Positions 24,361-32,750 of a stretch of DNA of 61,257 bases are shown piece after piece (the first letter of the stretch is position 1; the number at the start of each line of letters is the position of its first letter). The position numbers were made by a program, and so were the translations under genes. The stretch spans positions 1 to 61,257 of the forward strand of contig ONCI01000005.1 in the NCBI GenBank assembly GCA_900316255.1, read 5' to 3'. This stretch comes from an uncultured Eubacteriales bacterium (GTDB lineage Bacteria > Bacillota > Clostridia > Oscillospirales > Oscillospiraceae). Below the pieces are notes generated by a model. The model made no database searches. It saw only the letters and a list, made by a program, of their open reading frames with translations, and was not told where the DNA came from.

Positions 24361-24617
24361 TCCGCACCTCCCAGCAGGATTTCCATCGCCTCGTCGGCTG
24401 TCAGATCCGGGTCTTCGGGCGGCAGCTCCACCAGCACCCACTCGCGGGGATCGTCCTGAATCATGTAGGCATAGCCCTCCGGGGCGGTCGGGCGGTCGGC
24501 AATCATATCTGCCAGCGCGTTGTACTCGGTTTCCGTGATCCCGGTCACTTCATCGCTGCCGTTGGTTCCGAAACCCGTTACAAATCCATCCTCAACTATT
24601 TTGTAGAATGCTGTCAT
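24357..24617 (-). CDS. Small phage tail-associated protein
   Basis: This 86-residue acidic protein begins MTAFYKIVEDGFVTGFGTNG and has the ITETEYNALADMIADRP segment often found in short proteins encoded next to phage tail fibre genes. Its role is unknown. The start ATG at 24617 has GGGGAGGCGG upstream and overlaps the previous gene by 4 bp, so it is translationally coupled to both neighbours. Confidence 0.7.
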   Translation of the reverse strand: MTAFYKIVEDGFVTGFGTNGSDEVTGITETEYNALADMIADRPTAPEGYAYMIQDDPREWVLVELPPEDPDLTADEAMEILLGGAE

Positions 24618-25144
24618 GTTGCCGCCTCCCCATAGATATACCAGTGCCAAGTTCCAGCGCAGTGAGTCCATCCTCCTCCTGGTCTGCTGCTTGACATTGT
24701 TGTGGCTGTTAATTTCGGAATAATAGTAGACACCACGGTTGTCTTAAGTGCTCCGCTGGCGGTCAAGCCCTTCGCCATCCACAAACCACCAACAGGGATA
24801 ACACTTTCCGCGTCAGACTCTTCGAAGCTTATCCATCGCCCGAACAAAACCGACTGTTCGGTGGCTGCCTTCGGTGTTGTATTTACTGCATAAAACAGTT
24901 TAGGCGTCCCCGTGTATGTCACCGGAATCGAAATGCTTGCCGTGTCGCTGGTCTTGGTGTAAGTGCCGCTGCCAAGAAGTGTCAGGCCACTCGCACCGCC
25001 GCTGGGGATGTTTTCAATCGCGCTGACGAATCCCGCCGGGAAAGCAAGCTGTGCGCTGGTGCCGCCCTTCGTGCGGATGGCGTTGGCGACGGAAGTCAGG
25101 TCGGTGTCGAGCTGGCTGCTGTCCACAAGTTTGTCAAGAGCCAT
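24614..25144 (-). CDS. Phage tail fibre-like protein
   Basis: This is a 176-residue protein. The N-terminal block LDTDLTSVANAIRTKGGTSAQLAFPAGFVSAIENIP is a widespread repeat unit of clostridial phage tail and fibre proteins (A-N-A-I-R-x-K-G-G ... F-P-x-G-F). The remainder is serine/threonine-rich beta structure ending WTHCAGTWHWYIYGEA. It likely forms part of the host-recognition apparatus. It is coupled by small overlaps to genes on both sides. Confidence 0.7.
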   Translation of the reverse strand: MALDKLVDSSQLDTDLTSVANAIRTKGGTSAQLAFPAGFVSAIENIPSGGASGLTLLGSGTYTKTSDTASISIPVTYTGTPKLFYAVNTTPKAATEQSVLFGRWISFEESDAESVIPVGGLWMAKGLTASGALKTTVVSTIIPKLTATTMSSSRPGGGWTHCAGTWHWYIYGEAAT

Positions 25145-26430
25145 CAGTAGTTACCTCCCTGCCATGTGGCAAGCGTCTGCGCCACCCATGCCGTGCCGTT
25201 CCACACCAGGAACGCGCCGGTCGCTGGGGAAGACGGCGCCGCGATCGCGCCGATGTCAGAGGCTGCGGCCGGGATCGTCCGTGTGCCGATACTGTTCCAG
25301 TAGCTGCCGGAAACCCAGGTCACCCGCATGCTGGTCTGGTTCGCGCTGGCGAACAGCCAAGCGGAACCGGACGGCCCGATGGCAGCTTTGTTGACAAGGT
25401 AGAAAATCTCGTCGCTGATCTTGCACAGGACGGTCTTCCCCGCCGTGACAGCAGCTGTGATCTCCGCTTCCGTGGTCGTGTTGTAAGTGGCCCAGAGAAT
25501 CTCTTCCGATCCGCCGCCCCCCAGCGCTTCCTTGCCGATGGTCCAGGTGGTTCTGCCGTTGTTCTGGATGCCTTTGACCCATACGTGCCAGGGCCCACTT
25601 CCGTCTCGGTTCTCAAAGGTCCCCTCGAATAATGCAAGCTTTGCACCGCTGGTATTATACTGTGAATACATCAGGTCCAGATGCGTGGTGGTGAAACTCA
25701 CCGTATCGCGATAGAGCCATCCTCTATCATGCAAGATGAGAACCGGGAGCAGACCGGCGCCGTCGCTGTAGGTCTCCGCGAGTTCGAGCGGCGTTGGCAT
25801 GTCTTGCGGCAGGCTCGTTGTCCCATCGGAGAAGACGGTTGCATGGTAGTAGGCAATGCTCTCACCGGGATCGCCCTTCTCTCCGTCCATGACGTCAAAC
25901 ACGTGGGTGCCGTCCGCGTCGGTGATCGTCACCCGGTGCCCGTTTGTGATGTCCGTCACGCTGATGCTCGGAGAAACGCCGTCCGCCCCGTCGAACTCGC
26001 CGGCGTCCGCGTCGTTCCGGACGCTCTGCGCGAGCTCTTCCGCGTTCTCCGCCGCCTCCAGGATCTGCTGCACCAGGCTCTGGGTGGCCGGTGTCGGCTC
26101 GATCTCGGACGGCTCCACGCCCGGCAGGATCCGCCCGGCGTCCGCCCAGATGGTGGGCGTCACCCGCTGCCCCTGCTCCCCGGTGCCGTATACGCCGATC
26201 TTCAGGTGGCCCAGTGCCCGCTGCAGCACCTCGTGCGGAACCACACAGCTCTCCTGCCCCACCAGCGCCACGTCGATGATCTGCATACTCCCCTGGAAGA
26301 TCGCCACTTTTCCCAGGCCGTCCCAGTCCTCGGAAAAGCGGAAGCTGCACTCCAGGCCCACGCTGCCGTTGGTGATCGGCTCCGTGGCCTGGGCTGTCGC
26401 GTCCCTCTCCCGCACGATTACATGGATCAT
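25144..26430 (-). CDS. Phage receptor-binding or baseplate upper protein
   Basis: The 428-residue protein has an N-terminal domain similar to baseplate/tail proteins (MIHVIVRERDATAQATEPITNGSVGLECSFRFSEDWDGLGKVAIF) with a PGVEPSEIEPTP linker. A helical stalk follows (QSLVQQILEAAENAEELAQSVRNDA), then a short collagen-like stub (GEKGDPGES) and a beta-rich C-terminal domain. This is typical of trimeric fibres. The ATG at 26430 lies just before the domain; the longer ORF extends into a palindromic repeat and is rejected. Confidence 0.75.
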   Translation of the reverse strand: MIHVIVRERDATAQATEPITNGSVGLECSFRFSEDWDGLGKVAIFQGSMQIIDVALVGQESCVVPHEVLQRALGHLKIGVYGTGEQGQRVTPTIWADAGRILPGVEPSEIEPTPATQSLVQQILEAAENAEELAQSVRNDADAGEFDGADGVSPSISVTDITNGHRVTITDADGTHVFDVMDGEKGDPGESIAYYHATVFSDGTTSLPQDMPTPLELAETYSDGAGLLPVLILHDRGWLYRDTVSFTTTHLDLMYSQYNTSGAKLALFEGTFENRDGSGPWHVWVKGIQNNGRTTWTIGKEALGGGGSEEILWATYNTTTEAEITAAVTAGKTVLCKISDEIFYLVNKAAIGPSGSAWLFASANQTSMRVTWVSGSYWNSIGTRTIPAAASDIGAIAAPSSPATGAFLVWNGTAWVAQTLATWQGGNY

Positions 26431-26446
26431 TTCAATCCTCCTTCCT

Positions 26447-26518
26447 CTTTGCCTCCCCTGAATAAGGGGAGGTGGCATCCGCCGATCCCCCGCGAGGCGG
26501 ATGGCGGAGGGATCTCCC
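26447..26518. repeat. Composite intergenic repeat inside the phage late operon
   Basis: It contains a CCTCCCCTGAATAAGGGGAGG hairpin-like unit (about 26453-26473). A self-complementary GGCATCCGCC..GGCGGATGGC arm and a GGAGGGA box follow. It is the host-type repeat seen outside the prophage. Confidence 0.65.
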
Positions 26519-26520
26519 TT

Positions 26521-27987
26521 TTATTCGCTCACCACGATCGTGCTGCCGATGCGGATCACCCAGCCCGACGGCAGCTCGATGCAGTTGTCATGCTCCGGCG
26601 CCTTCCCGAAGCCTACGCCCATCCCGCCGGGCCGGAACTTCATGGCCCAGTGCTGGGTCGCCAGGGCCACCGTCACGCTGGCTGTCTTCCCCAGCGCGTC
26701 CGTCACGGTCAGCCGCACCTGATAGCTGCTGTCCGCGGAGATGGTGCCGATCACCATGGCGGTATCGTTCTGCAGCGTGACCTCCGTCCCGAAGGCCGCG
26801 TCCTCCGTCCTCTTGTGGGCCACGGTCAGCGTCATACTGTTCTGTCCGCTGAGGGAGGAGTAAAGCCCCTTCCCTTTGGCGCTGTAGTATTGGCCGTCGT
26901 CCGCCGGGTCTCCCATGCTGTCGCAGCGGAACACCGTCACCTCCGTGAGGCGCGGCTCCGCGTAGGGCTGCACCGTGATCTGCAGGCTCTCGCTGGCCTC
27001 CTGTCCCCGGCTGTCCGTCACCGTGCACAGGATCTCGGCATTGCCCGTCAGCACCCCGGTCCGGTAGGGCGCTGCGTTCACGGTCACGCCGTTGCAGCGG
27101 ATCCGGAAGCCTGCCACGCTGGCGCCGTTCCTGCAGCTGATCTTCGAGCTGTCAAAGCTCACCTCCGCCTTGCTGATGCCCTGGACGTATACGGTGATCC
27201 CGGCCGCAGGGGTCCCGGTGTTGTATACCGCCGCTGCCGCCCAGCCCGCCGCAAGCGTCGGCGGCAGGCTCCCCTGGGCAAAGCGGACGGTGATCGTCGC
27301 CGTGGTGCTCCCCACGCTGTTGCCGTTGAAGAAGGTCTCGCAGGTGAAGACCGCCTGGGCGCTGCCGGCGTTTGGCAGCAGCGCCGCGTAGGTCGTGAGA
27401 TCCGGCGTCCAGACGCAGCTGGTGGCCGTGCTGCGGCTCAGCAGCGTCTCCGTCCGCCCCGCGCAGCTCACCCGCAGGTCGTGGACCGCGCCTTCCGTGG
27501 AAACGGAAAGGCTCACCGGGATCTGGCTCCCGAAGGTTCCGTCGCTGGCCGTAATGGTGCTGGCCGTACCGTAGACGCCGTCCACCGTCACGGTGATGGT
27601 CCCCGGTGCCATGCGGTGGTAGGCGTCCACCCTGGGCCAGATCCAGAGATAATAGTCCCGGTCCGGCATCAGCTCGATGCTGACGCTGCCGGTCAGGGAA
27701 TCCCCCACATGCGCCGTCAGGATGCCTTTATCGTCTCCCCACTCGCTTTCGTACCCGGTGGATTCCGACGTCACCAGGAAGCGGTAGCCGAAGTCGTAAG
27801 GGGTATACTCCCCTTCGTAGATGTTATATTGTGTGGAGGCAAAGCTCACGCTGGTCGCTCCGGTGGACGGTGTGTGGAACTTGAAGCGCCCCACCAGCGG
27901 CGCGTAGTCGAAGCCCAGGCTCCCCGGCATGGGATATTTTGCGCCGACGCGGTACCACCGGTCCTCCGTTGTCAAAGCCGTGCTCAT
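26521..27987 (-). CDS. DUF859-like phage minor structural protein
   Basis: This 488-residue, beta-rich protein has several Ig-like repeats and a C-terminus (HWAMKFRPGGMGVGFGKAPEHDNCIELPSGW) that is the recognisable end of DUF859-type minor structural proteins in Firmicute phages. It probably forms part of the tail tip or fibre. It is one of a run of late genes with minimal gaps. Confidence 0.75.
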   Translation of the reverse strand: MSTALTTEDRWYRVGAKYPMPGSLGFDYAPLVGRFKFHTPSTGATSVSFASTQYNIYEGEYTPYDFGYRFLVTSESTGYESEWGDDKGILTAHVGDSLTGSVSIELMPDRDYYLWIWPRVDAYHRMAPGTITVTVDGVYGTASTITASDGTFGSQIPVSLSVSTEGAVHDLRVSCAGRTETLLSRSTATSCVWTPDLTTYAALLPNAGSAQAVFTCETFFNGNSVGSTTATITVRFAQGSLPPTLAAGWAAAAVYNTGTPAAGITVYVQGISKAEVSFDSSKISCRNGASVAGFRIRCNGVTVNAAPYRTGVLTGNAEILCTVTDSRGQEASESLQITVQPYAEPRLTEVTVFRCDSMGDPADDGQYYSAKGKGLYSSLSGQNSMTLTVAHKRTEDAAFGTEVTLQNDTAMVIGTISADSSYQVRLTVTDALGKTASVTVALATQHWAMKFRPGGMGVGFGKAPEHDNCIELPSGWVIRIGSTIVVSE

Positions 27988-27988
27988 C

Positions 27989-28807
27989 TCAACCGCCTCC
28001 CATGTACTTCAGTCCAAAGCCTCCCACTGCGCTCATCCGCCAGTCGCCCATGCGGATCTCCTGCTCCACCACCTGACTCACGGTGTGCAGCATGCCGTCG
28101 GCGGAGTCGAACCAGCCCACCTTCCGGCCGTTGACCCAGAACTGCCAGCCGGTGGAGGTGTAGAGGCCCAGGGTCTGGCCCGGGCTCAGCTCGTAGTAGA
28201 CCCAGCCTCCGTCCGTCAGCTCCTGCCCCGTGAATTGCAGCTGCTGGCTGATGGCGATGCCCAGCACCGTCTGGTGGGTATCCGGGTCTTCCAGAAAGCC
28301 CCGGCGGATCTGCCCGCTGATCTCCAGCTCATAGGCGGCGAGGGCTTCGCCCATCTCCCCAAGCTCCGCCCGGGCAGCCCGGATCTGCTCCAGAAGGCCG
28401 TAGCTCTCCACGATCTGCCGGGCGGTGGCGTCGATGAGCAGCAGGATCTCCTGCTGGTATTCCCCGAACTCGCTTCTGGCCAGATACTGCTGGCGCATCT
28501 CATAGCCCAGATCCCCGATGCTGCTCAAAAGCACGCTGTCCCGCTCACGGCTCTCCTCCGCGCTTTTCACGATCAGGGCGCGGAGCCTTGCCTCCCGCTG
28601 CAGCACATCGGAGGACTGGTTTTCCCCCGCGGGGAGAGCCGCGGGTCCGCCCGTTCTCCCCGCCTGTTTCAAAATGCCGGAAGCATGGGCCGTGACCGTC
28701 TCCAGGGTCTCGCTCTCGCTTCCCCGGGCCGCGCGTACCAGATAGTCCCGCAGAGAAGCGATCTGCTGCAGCGCATCCCCGGACAGGACCGGCGGCAGTT
28801 CTCTCAC
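27989..28807 (-). CDS. Phage structural protein, helical with beta tail domain
   Basis: This 272-residue protein has a largely helical first half (SLRDYLVRAARGSESETLETV through SYGLLEQIRAARAELGEMGEAL). A beta-rich domain follows (GWVYYELSPGQTLGLYTSTGWQFWVNGRKVGWFDS). Similar two-part proteins occur upstream of DUF859 genes in clostridial prophages. A role in tail or adsorption apparatus is inferred. It overlaps the upstream gene by 4 bp. Confidence 0.65.
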   Translation of the reverse strand: MRELPPVLSGDALQQIASLRDYLVRAARGSESETLETVTAHASGILKQAGRTGGPAALPAGENQSSDVLQREARLRALIVKSAEESRERDSVLLSSIGDLGYEMRQQYLARSEFGEYQQEILLLIDATARQIVESYGLLEQIRAARAELGEMGEALAAYELEISGQIRRGFLEDPDTHQTVLGIAISQQLQFTGQELTDGGWVYYELSPGQTLGLYTSTGWQFWVNGRKVGWFDSADGMLHTVSQVVEQEIRMGDWRMSAVGGFGLKYMGGG

Positions 28808-30558
28808 GGCAGATCACTCCCTTTCCGCAGGGTCCTGGTGATCGAGAAGAGGCGCAGCTCCCCTTCGCCCTCCAGGCGCAGGCGCAGATGGTCGCAGCGG
28901 CGGGGCCGCACCGGCAGCAGTACCGTCTCCAGTCCCCGTCCCTCGATCTCCCCGGCGGGGAGCCAGTCCTCGCCGCTGTCGTAATTCAGCCAGACCCGCA
29001 TGCTTCCGCCCCGGGCCAGCTGCAGCTTGACGTCAAAGCGGGAGAGGTATTTTCGATCCGCCGTCTCATAACTCTGCACCCCGGTCTCGGCCAGCCAGGA
29101 GAAGCGCGCTTCTCGCTCCCCTGCCGCTCCCTGCAGATCCCAGAGTGCTCCCGTCTCCGCGTCGATGCAGTACAGGCTGTCGCCGCAGCGGGCAAAGCAG
29201 AGCGCGTGGAGTCCGTCCTCCCGATACCAGAGCCCCTTTCCCAGGTCATAGACGTACAGGCTCCAGGCCCCCGCGGCATTGCGCATGGAGATGTAGTATT
29301 TCTCCCCGATGCTGCCGGCGGCGGCCTCGTAACAGCTCTCCTCTCCCAGCGCACCGCTCACGCTCTGGGGAAAGCCTCCCTGCCAGGCGCAGACGTCTGT
29401 CCGGCTCTTGTACAGCAGAGTCTCCCCCACCACGCAGAGGCTCTTGTGACTGCCCCGCTGCACGCCCCGGCACACGGTCTCCTCCAGCCGGTGGGCGCCG
29501 GCTGCGCTGACGGAGACCCGGTGGATCCGGCTCTCTTTGAAAAGGCAGGGTGTGCCCAGATAGTTCACCGCCCCGGTCCAGGGACCGTCGGAGCCCACGC
29601 TGGCCGTCCAGGAATCCGTGCTCAGGCCCAGGTACTGCCGGAAGTTTTTGAAGTCTCCCAGGGCGCTGCAGTAGATCTCGTTCAGGTTTTTCTCCCCGTC
29701 ACTGCCGTAAAAGCAGCCCCAAAGCCGGTTCTGACACTCACAGACATAGTCCATGGGAGGAAGTCTTCGCTCCAGCTTCAGCTGCCTTTCCTCGTCGGTA
29801 TTAGCCTCCCGCAGCAGCCCCGTGACCACTACATAGTCGTCGGTATTCTCGTCCCCGCCAAGCGCGTAAAGGATCTTCTCCCCGTTGAGTTCTTCCTTCT
29901 GGCTGCCGGAGACGCTGACCCCGTCGTACTGCCGGAACAGCCGCGGGATCTCGCCCCGGCTGGTAAAGCCGATCCGCGTGTACACGGTCTCGATCTCCAC
30001 CCAGAGGAGGCTCACCTGGCTCCACTGGCGGTAGACCGTGCCGCCGTCAGCGGTGTCGATCCAGATCTCCCCGTTTTCCGGGGCGGTGGGCTCCCGTGCC
30101 CCGGTGCTGGTGATGGTGTAGGGCTTCCCGTCCACGTCGCAGGGGGTATAGGTCACCGTGCCAAGCGTCGTGTAGCTCGCCTCCATGCTGCCGAAGTCCG
30201 TGGGGTCCGCGGTGTTGTAATAGACCTTGTCCGGGAAAACGAGCACATTGGCCCCCATGCTGACCAGCTGCTTTTCTCCGGGGGATAGTCCCGTCAGGGC
30301 GGTGGCATACCCGTTTACATAGAGCGTCCCGTCGGCCACCCAGCAGGGCGCGTCTTTTTCCAGCAGGCCGCCCGGATCCTCCAGATTTGCCACAAGGCCC
30401 CTGGGCCTCCTGCTGGAGAGCAGGGGGTACTGATCCCCGCACAGGTTTTCGGTGTTGAAAAAAGCCCCGTCGGGAATGCGCAGACGGTGTTCATAGCCGC
30501 GAAAGCGGTCCGTGGTGACGCGTCGGCTTCTCAGGGGCTTCAGTTTCGGATAATACAT
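28804..30558 (-). CDS. Large phage structural protein, possible tail hub
   Basis: This 584-residue protein is mostly beta structure. Repeated segments (ALTGLSPGEKQLVSMGANVLVF, GAWSLYVYDLGKGLWYREDGLHALCF, GDSLYCIDAETGALWDL) resemble propeller blades. Podoviral hub or DNA-stabilisation proteins (P22 gp10-like) have this architecture and genome position downstream of the capsid genes. I cannot confirm the family from motifs alone. The N-terminus KLKPLRSRRVTTDRFRGYEHR is basic. Confidence 0.65.
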   Translation of the reverse strand: MYYPKLKPLRSRRVTTDRFRGYEHRLRIPDGAFFNTENLCGDQYPLLSSRRPRGLVANLEDPGGLLEKDAPCWVADGTLYVNGYATALTGLSPGEKQLVSMGANVLVFPDKVYYNTADPTDFGSMEASYTTLGTVTYTPCDVDGKPYTITSTGAREPTAPENGEIWIDTADGGTVYRQWSQVSLLWVEIETVYTRIGFTSRGEIPRLFRQYDGVSVSGSQKEELNGEKILYALGGDENTDDYVVVTGLLREANTDEERQLKLERRLPPMDYVCECQNRLWGCFYGSDGEKNLNEIYCSALGDFKNFRQYLGLSTDSWTASVGSDGPWTGAVNYLGTPCLFKESRIHRVSVSAAGAHRLEETVCRGVQRGSHKSLCVVGETLLYKSRTDVCAWQGGFPQSVSGALGEESCYEAAAGSIGEKYYISMRNAAGAWSLYVYDLGKGLWYREDGLHALCFARCGDSLYCIDAETGALWDLQGAAGEREARFSWLAETGVQSYETADRKYLSRFDVKLQLARGGSMRVWLNYDSGEDWLPAGEIEGRGLETVLLPVRPRRCDHLRLRLEGEGELRLFSITRTLRKGSDLP

Positions 30559-30570
30559 GGCGCCGCCTCC

Positions 30571-30936
30571 TCAGCAATAGCGCTTTTCTCTCGTTTTGGG
30601 CCGGTGCTCCCGGTTGTAGGCGTTCCGGAAGCGGGCAAACACCGCCTCGAACAGGGCGTTCGCCGCGTTGAAGCTCTCCAGCTCCTGTTCAAAAAGCGCC
30701 ATCTGGGCGCAGAGCCAGTGGACGTACATCTCGTCATAGGGCGCCTCCACAAAGAGCCTGCGGTCCGGCTCCTCCGGGTCGGCCTCCTGCGCCGCGGCGG
30801 TCTCCGGCTCATAATGAAAGAGGATCTCCTCCCGGATGCGCGCTTCCAGGCGCGCAAGCCAGCGGAGCTTCTCCTCCGTGGGGTAGCTGTTGGGCCTCAG
30901 CCGGTCCGCCTCCCGGATCGCGTCCATTGCGGTCAT
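30571..30936 (-). CDS. Phage head-tail connector-like protein
   Basis: This 121-residue, mainly helical protein (TAMDAIREADRLRPNSYPTEEKLRWLARLEARI..FNAANALFEAVFARFRNAYNREH) has the length and position, directly after capsid genes, of head-tail adaptor proteins. The IREADRLRPNxxxxExKxxWLxxLExxI pattern is common in such proteins of clostridial phages. The start at 30936 was chosen for its GGGAGGAG ribosome-binding site. Confidence 0.7.
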   Translation of the reverse strand: MTAMDAIREADRLRPNSYPTEEKLRWLARLEARIREEILFHYEPETAAAQEADPEEPDRRLFVEAPYDEMYVHWLCAQMALFEQELESFNAANALFEAVFARFRNAYNREHRPKTREKRYC

Positions 30937-30967
30937 TTTTGATTCTCCTCCCATACAGGTTCCTCTA

Positions 30968-31045
30968 TCAAGCCTTCCCCCTCAGGGGGAAGGGGGACCG
31001 CTTGCGGTGGATGAGGTCCCCGCGAAGCGGATCACATTTCACTCT
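30968..31045. repeat. Composite intergenic repeat inside the phage late operon
   Basis: A GCCTTCCCCCTCAGGGGGAAGG hairpin-type unit is joined to ACCGCTTGCGGT, a GGATGAGG box and CCCGCGAAGCGG. It is another host-type repeat in the late operon. Confidence 0.65.
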
Positions 31046-31088
31046 CTCACACCGGGGAGCGCTTCCGCGCTCCCCGTCCTCCCCGTTC

Positions 31089-31328
31089 TCAGCTTCTGCT
31101 CTCGTGGGCCGCCTGGTACTGCAGGCTCTCGGCGGTGGCCTGATCCGCGTGCTCCAGCACCTCCACCACACAGGCGGGCACCTTCACGGTCTCGCCCCGC
31201 TTGATGAGCCAGGTGCGGTGGTTCACCCGCACGAACACGTCGTTCTGCAGTTCCTTGGTCAGCGGCAGGCGGATGCTGATCAGCTTCTCCCGATCGGGAG
31301 CCTGCTCTTGATTCTTGCTCTCTGCCAT
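31089..31328 (-). CDS. Small phage protein downstream of the capsid gene
   Basis: This 79-residue protein has the core ISIRLPLTKELQNDVFVRVNHRTWLIKRGETVKVPACVVEVLEHA, a short conserved protein that follows N4-gp56 capsid genes in many Firmicute phages. It may be a minor head protein. Its SD (AAAGGAGAAA) and position 73 bp after the capsid gene support expression with it. Confidence 0.75.
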   Translation of the reverse strand: MAESKNQEQAPDREKLISIRLPLTKELQNDVFVRVNHRTWLIKRGETVKVPACVVEVLEHADQATAESLQYQAAHESRS

Positions 31329-31401
31329 GGTATTTCTCCTTTCGTTTCAGACTGTAGGGGCCGCCGCCCTCGGCGGCCCGCTGCAGTCCTTTGTTTTATG
31401 C

Positions 31402-32448
31402 TTAGTTGGCGGTGGCGTTTGCGCTGTACCGGCGGCACATGTGCTCCACGCGGATCAGGTAGCTGGGCAGCAGGATCTCCGCGGTCTTCAGGGCCTTCCA
31501 GCCCACGCTGGAGCGCTGGTCCAGGGGATCGGCGGTGCCGGCGGAGCCCTTCTGCTTCACGATGGTCTGCAGACCGCCGCCCTCCACCTCGGTGGTGCCG
31601 TAGGCGCCGTCGCCGAAGAAGAGAGAGGCGAACACCGCATAATAGGCGGGGTTTGCGCCGCTCTGGGCGGGGCAGGTGCTGTCGCGCCAGATCTTGGCCT
31701 CGGTGCTCTGCACGAAGCGCACGCCGCCGATCTTGCCGATCTCCCCCTCATAGAGGTTGGTGGTGTCGGCGTACTTGTGGGGATCACGCCAGTCGGGATC
31801 CCGCATCAGATCATAGGCGGTGTAGGGGTGGATGATGCCGATGTAGTCGCCGTCGATGGTGGGGGCGTTCTGGGCACGGAGCTCGGCCACCACCTGCTCC
31901 ACCAGGTTCACGGTGAGCACGCAGGTATTGTCCAGGCCTGCCCGGGAGGTCACCGGGGTCTCCGCCCCGGTGGAGGCGTTGATCTTGGGGGCGTACATCA
32001 CGTTGGTCCCGCCCACCATCACATTGCGGGTGACGGTGTCCAGGGTGACGCCGGCCTGACGGCCCAGCAGCTTGGTGGCCTCCAGGATCGTGTTGTCCAC
32101 GGCGGTGAGCTCCAGCACGTCGGACTGGACGATGAAGTCGCCGTACTGGCTGACGGTGGCGGTGATGGTCTTCACGTCCAGCTGGTTGCCGCTGGGGGTC
32201 ACGCCCTCGGTGAGGGGCGTGGTGGCCTTGGCCAGCGGGCTGAAGGAGCGGAACTCGATGGTCTTGCCGCCGTTTTTGGGGATGGGGCGCTTCTGGCCGA
32301 ACTGGTCGTGCACCAGGTTTGCCTGGGCATAGTCCAGCAGGCGCAGGTCGTAATAGGTTTTCATCTCCGGGGACAGGTCGTTCCCGGTGCTGTTCAGCAG
32401 CGTGGTCTGGGTGGCAAACAGCTGGATGAAATCAGGGGTCTTGTTCAT
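31402..32448 (-). CDS. Major capsid protein, N4-gp56 family
   Basis: This 348-residue HK97-fold type capsid protein is of the N4-gp56 class. Recognisable stretches are KTYYDLRLLDYAQANLVHDQFGQKRPIPKNGGKTIEFR, PLTEGVTPSGNQLDVKTITATVSQYGDF and IIHPYTAYDLMRDPDWRD. The N-terminus MNKTPDFIQLFATQ contains IQLFA (ending at A12), resembling the cleavage motif of Prp proteases, and a Prp-like protease is encoded two genes upstream in the operon. It is encoded downstream of the scaffold gene, separated by a structured repeat and a 47-bp tandem repeat. Confidence 0.92.
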   Translation of the reverse strand: MNKTPDFIQLFATQTTLLNSTGNDLSPEMKTYYDLRLLDYAQANLVHDQFGQKRPIPKNGGKTIEFRSFSPLAKATTPLTEGVTPSGNQLDVKTITATVSQYGDFIVQSDVLELTAVDNTILEATKLLGRQAGVTLDTVTRNVMVGGTNVMYAPKINASTGAETPVTSRAGLDNTCVLTVNLVEQVVAELRAQNAPTIDGDYIGIIHPYTAYDLMRDPDWRDPHKYADTTNLYEGEIGKIGGVRFVQSTEAKIWRDSTCPAQSGANPAYYAVFASLFFGDGAYGTTEVEGGGLQTIVKQKGSAGTADPLDQRSSVGWKALKTAEILLPSYLIRVEHMCRRYSANATAN

Positions 32449-32514
32449 GTGCTTATCTCCTCTCCATACGCTTTTGTCGGGCGAGCCTCGCGGTCACCCG
32501 CATTTTTCTGGAGG

Positions 32515-32638
32515 AATTTCGGCTTCGCGCTGCCGGTGGCAGATCAAGCGAAGCCGGAATTTCCGCAGCGGTCGGAAACTGCAAGGATCAGCGTAAGCCC
32601 GCAGCAGTTTCCGGGCACCGCAAGGCGGGAAGTGGCCG
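32515..32638. repeat. Structured repeat element, copy A
   Basis: This element of about 120 bp has two stems. Stem 1 pairs AATTTCGGCTTCGC (from 32515) with GCGAAGCCGGAATT around a fixed GCTGCCGGTGGCAG loop. Stem 2 pairs GGAAACTGC with GCAGTTTCC around AAGGATCAGC. Conserved flanks are TTTCCGCAGCGGTC and GGGCACCGCAAGG. A second copy at 39849-39970 keeps the loops and flanks while the stem bases differ in compensating fashion. It lies between the scaffold and capsid genes. Confidence 0.85.
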
Positions 32639-32748
32639 AAGGCCGATAGGGGTTCTCTTGCTTCCCCCTCCGGGGGAAGTGGCCGAAGGCCGATAGGGGT
32701 TCTCTTGCTTCCCCCTCCGGGGGAAGTGGCCGAAGGCCGATAGGGGTT
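32632..32748. repeat. 47-bp tandem repeat, two and a half copies
   Basis: Units start at 32632, 32679 and 32726 with exact 47-bp spacing. Each begins GTGGCCGAAGGCCGATAGGG and contains a CTTCCCCCTCCGGGGGAAG hairpin. The last partial unit runs into the scaffold stop codon region. Confidence 0.9.
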
Positions 32749-32750
32749 TC

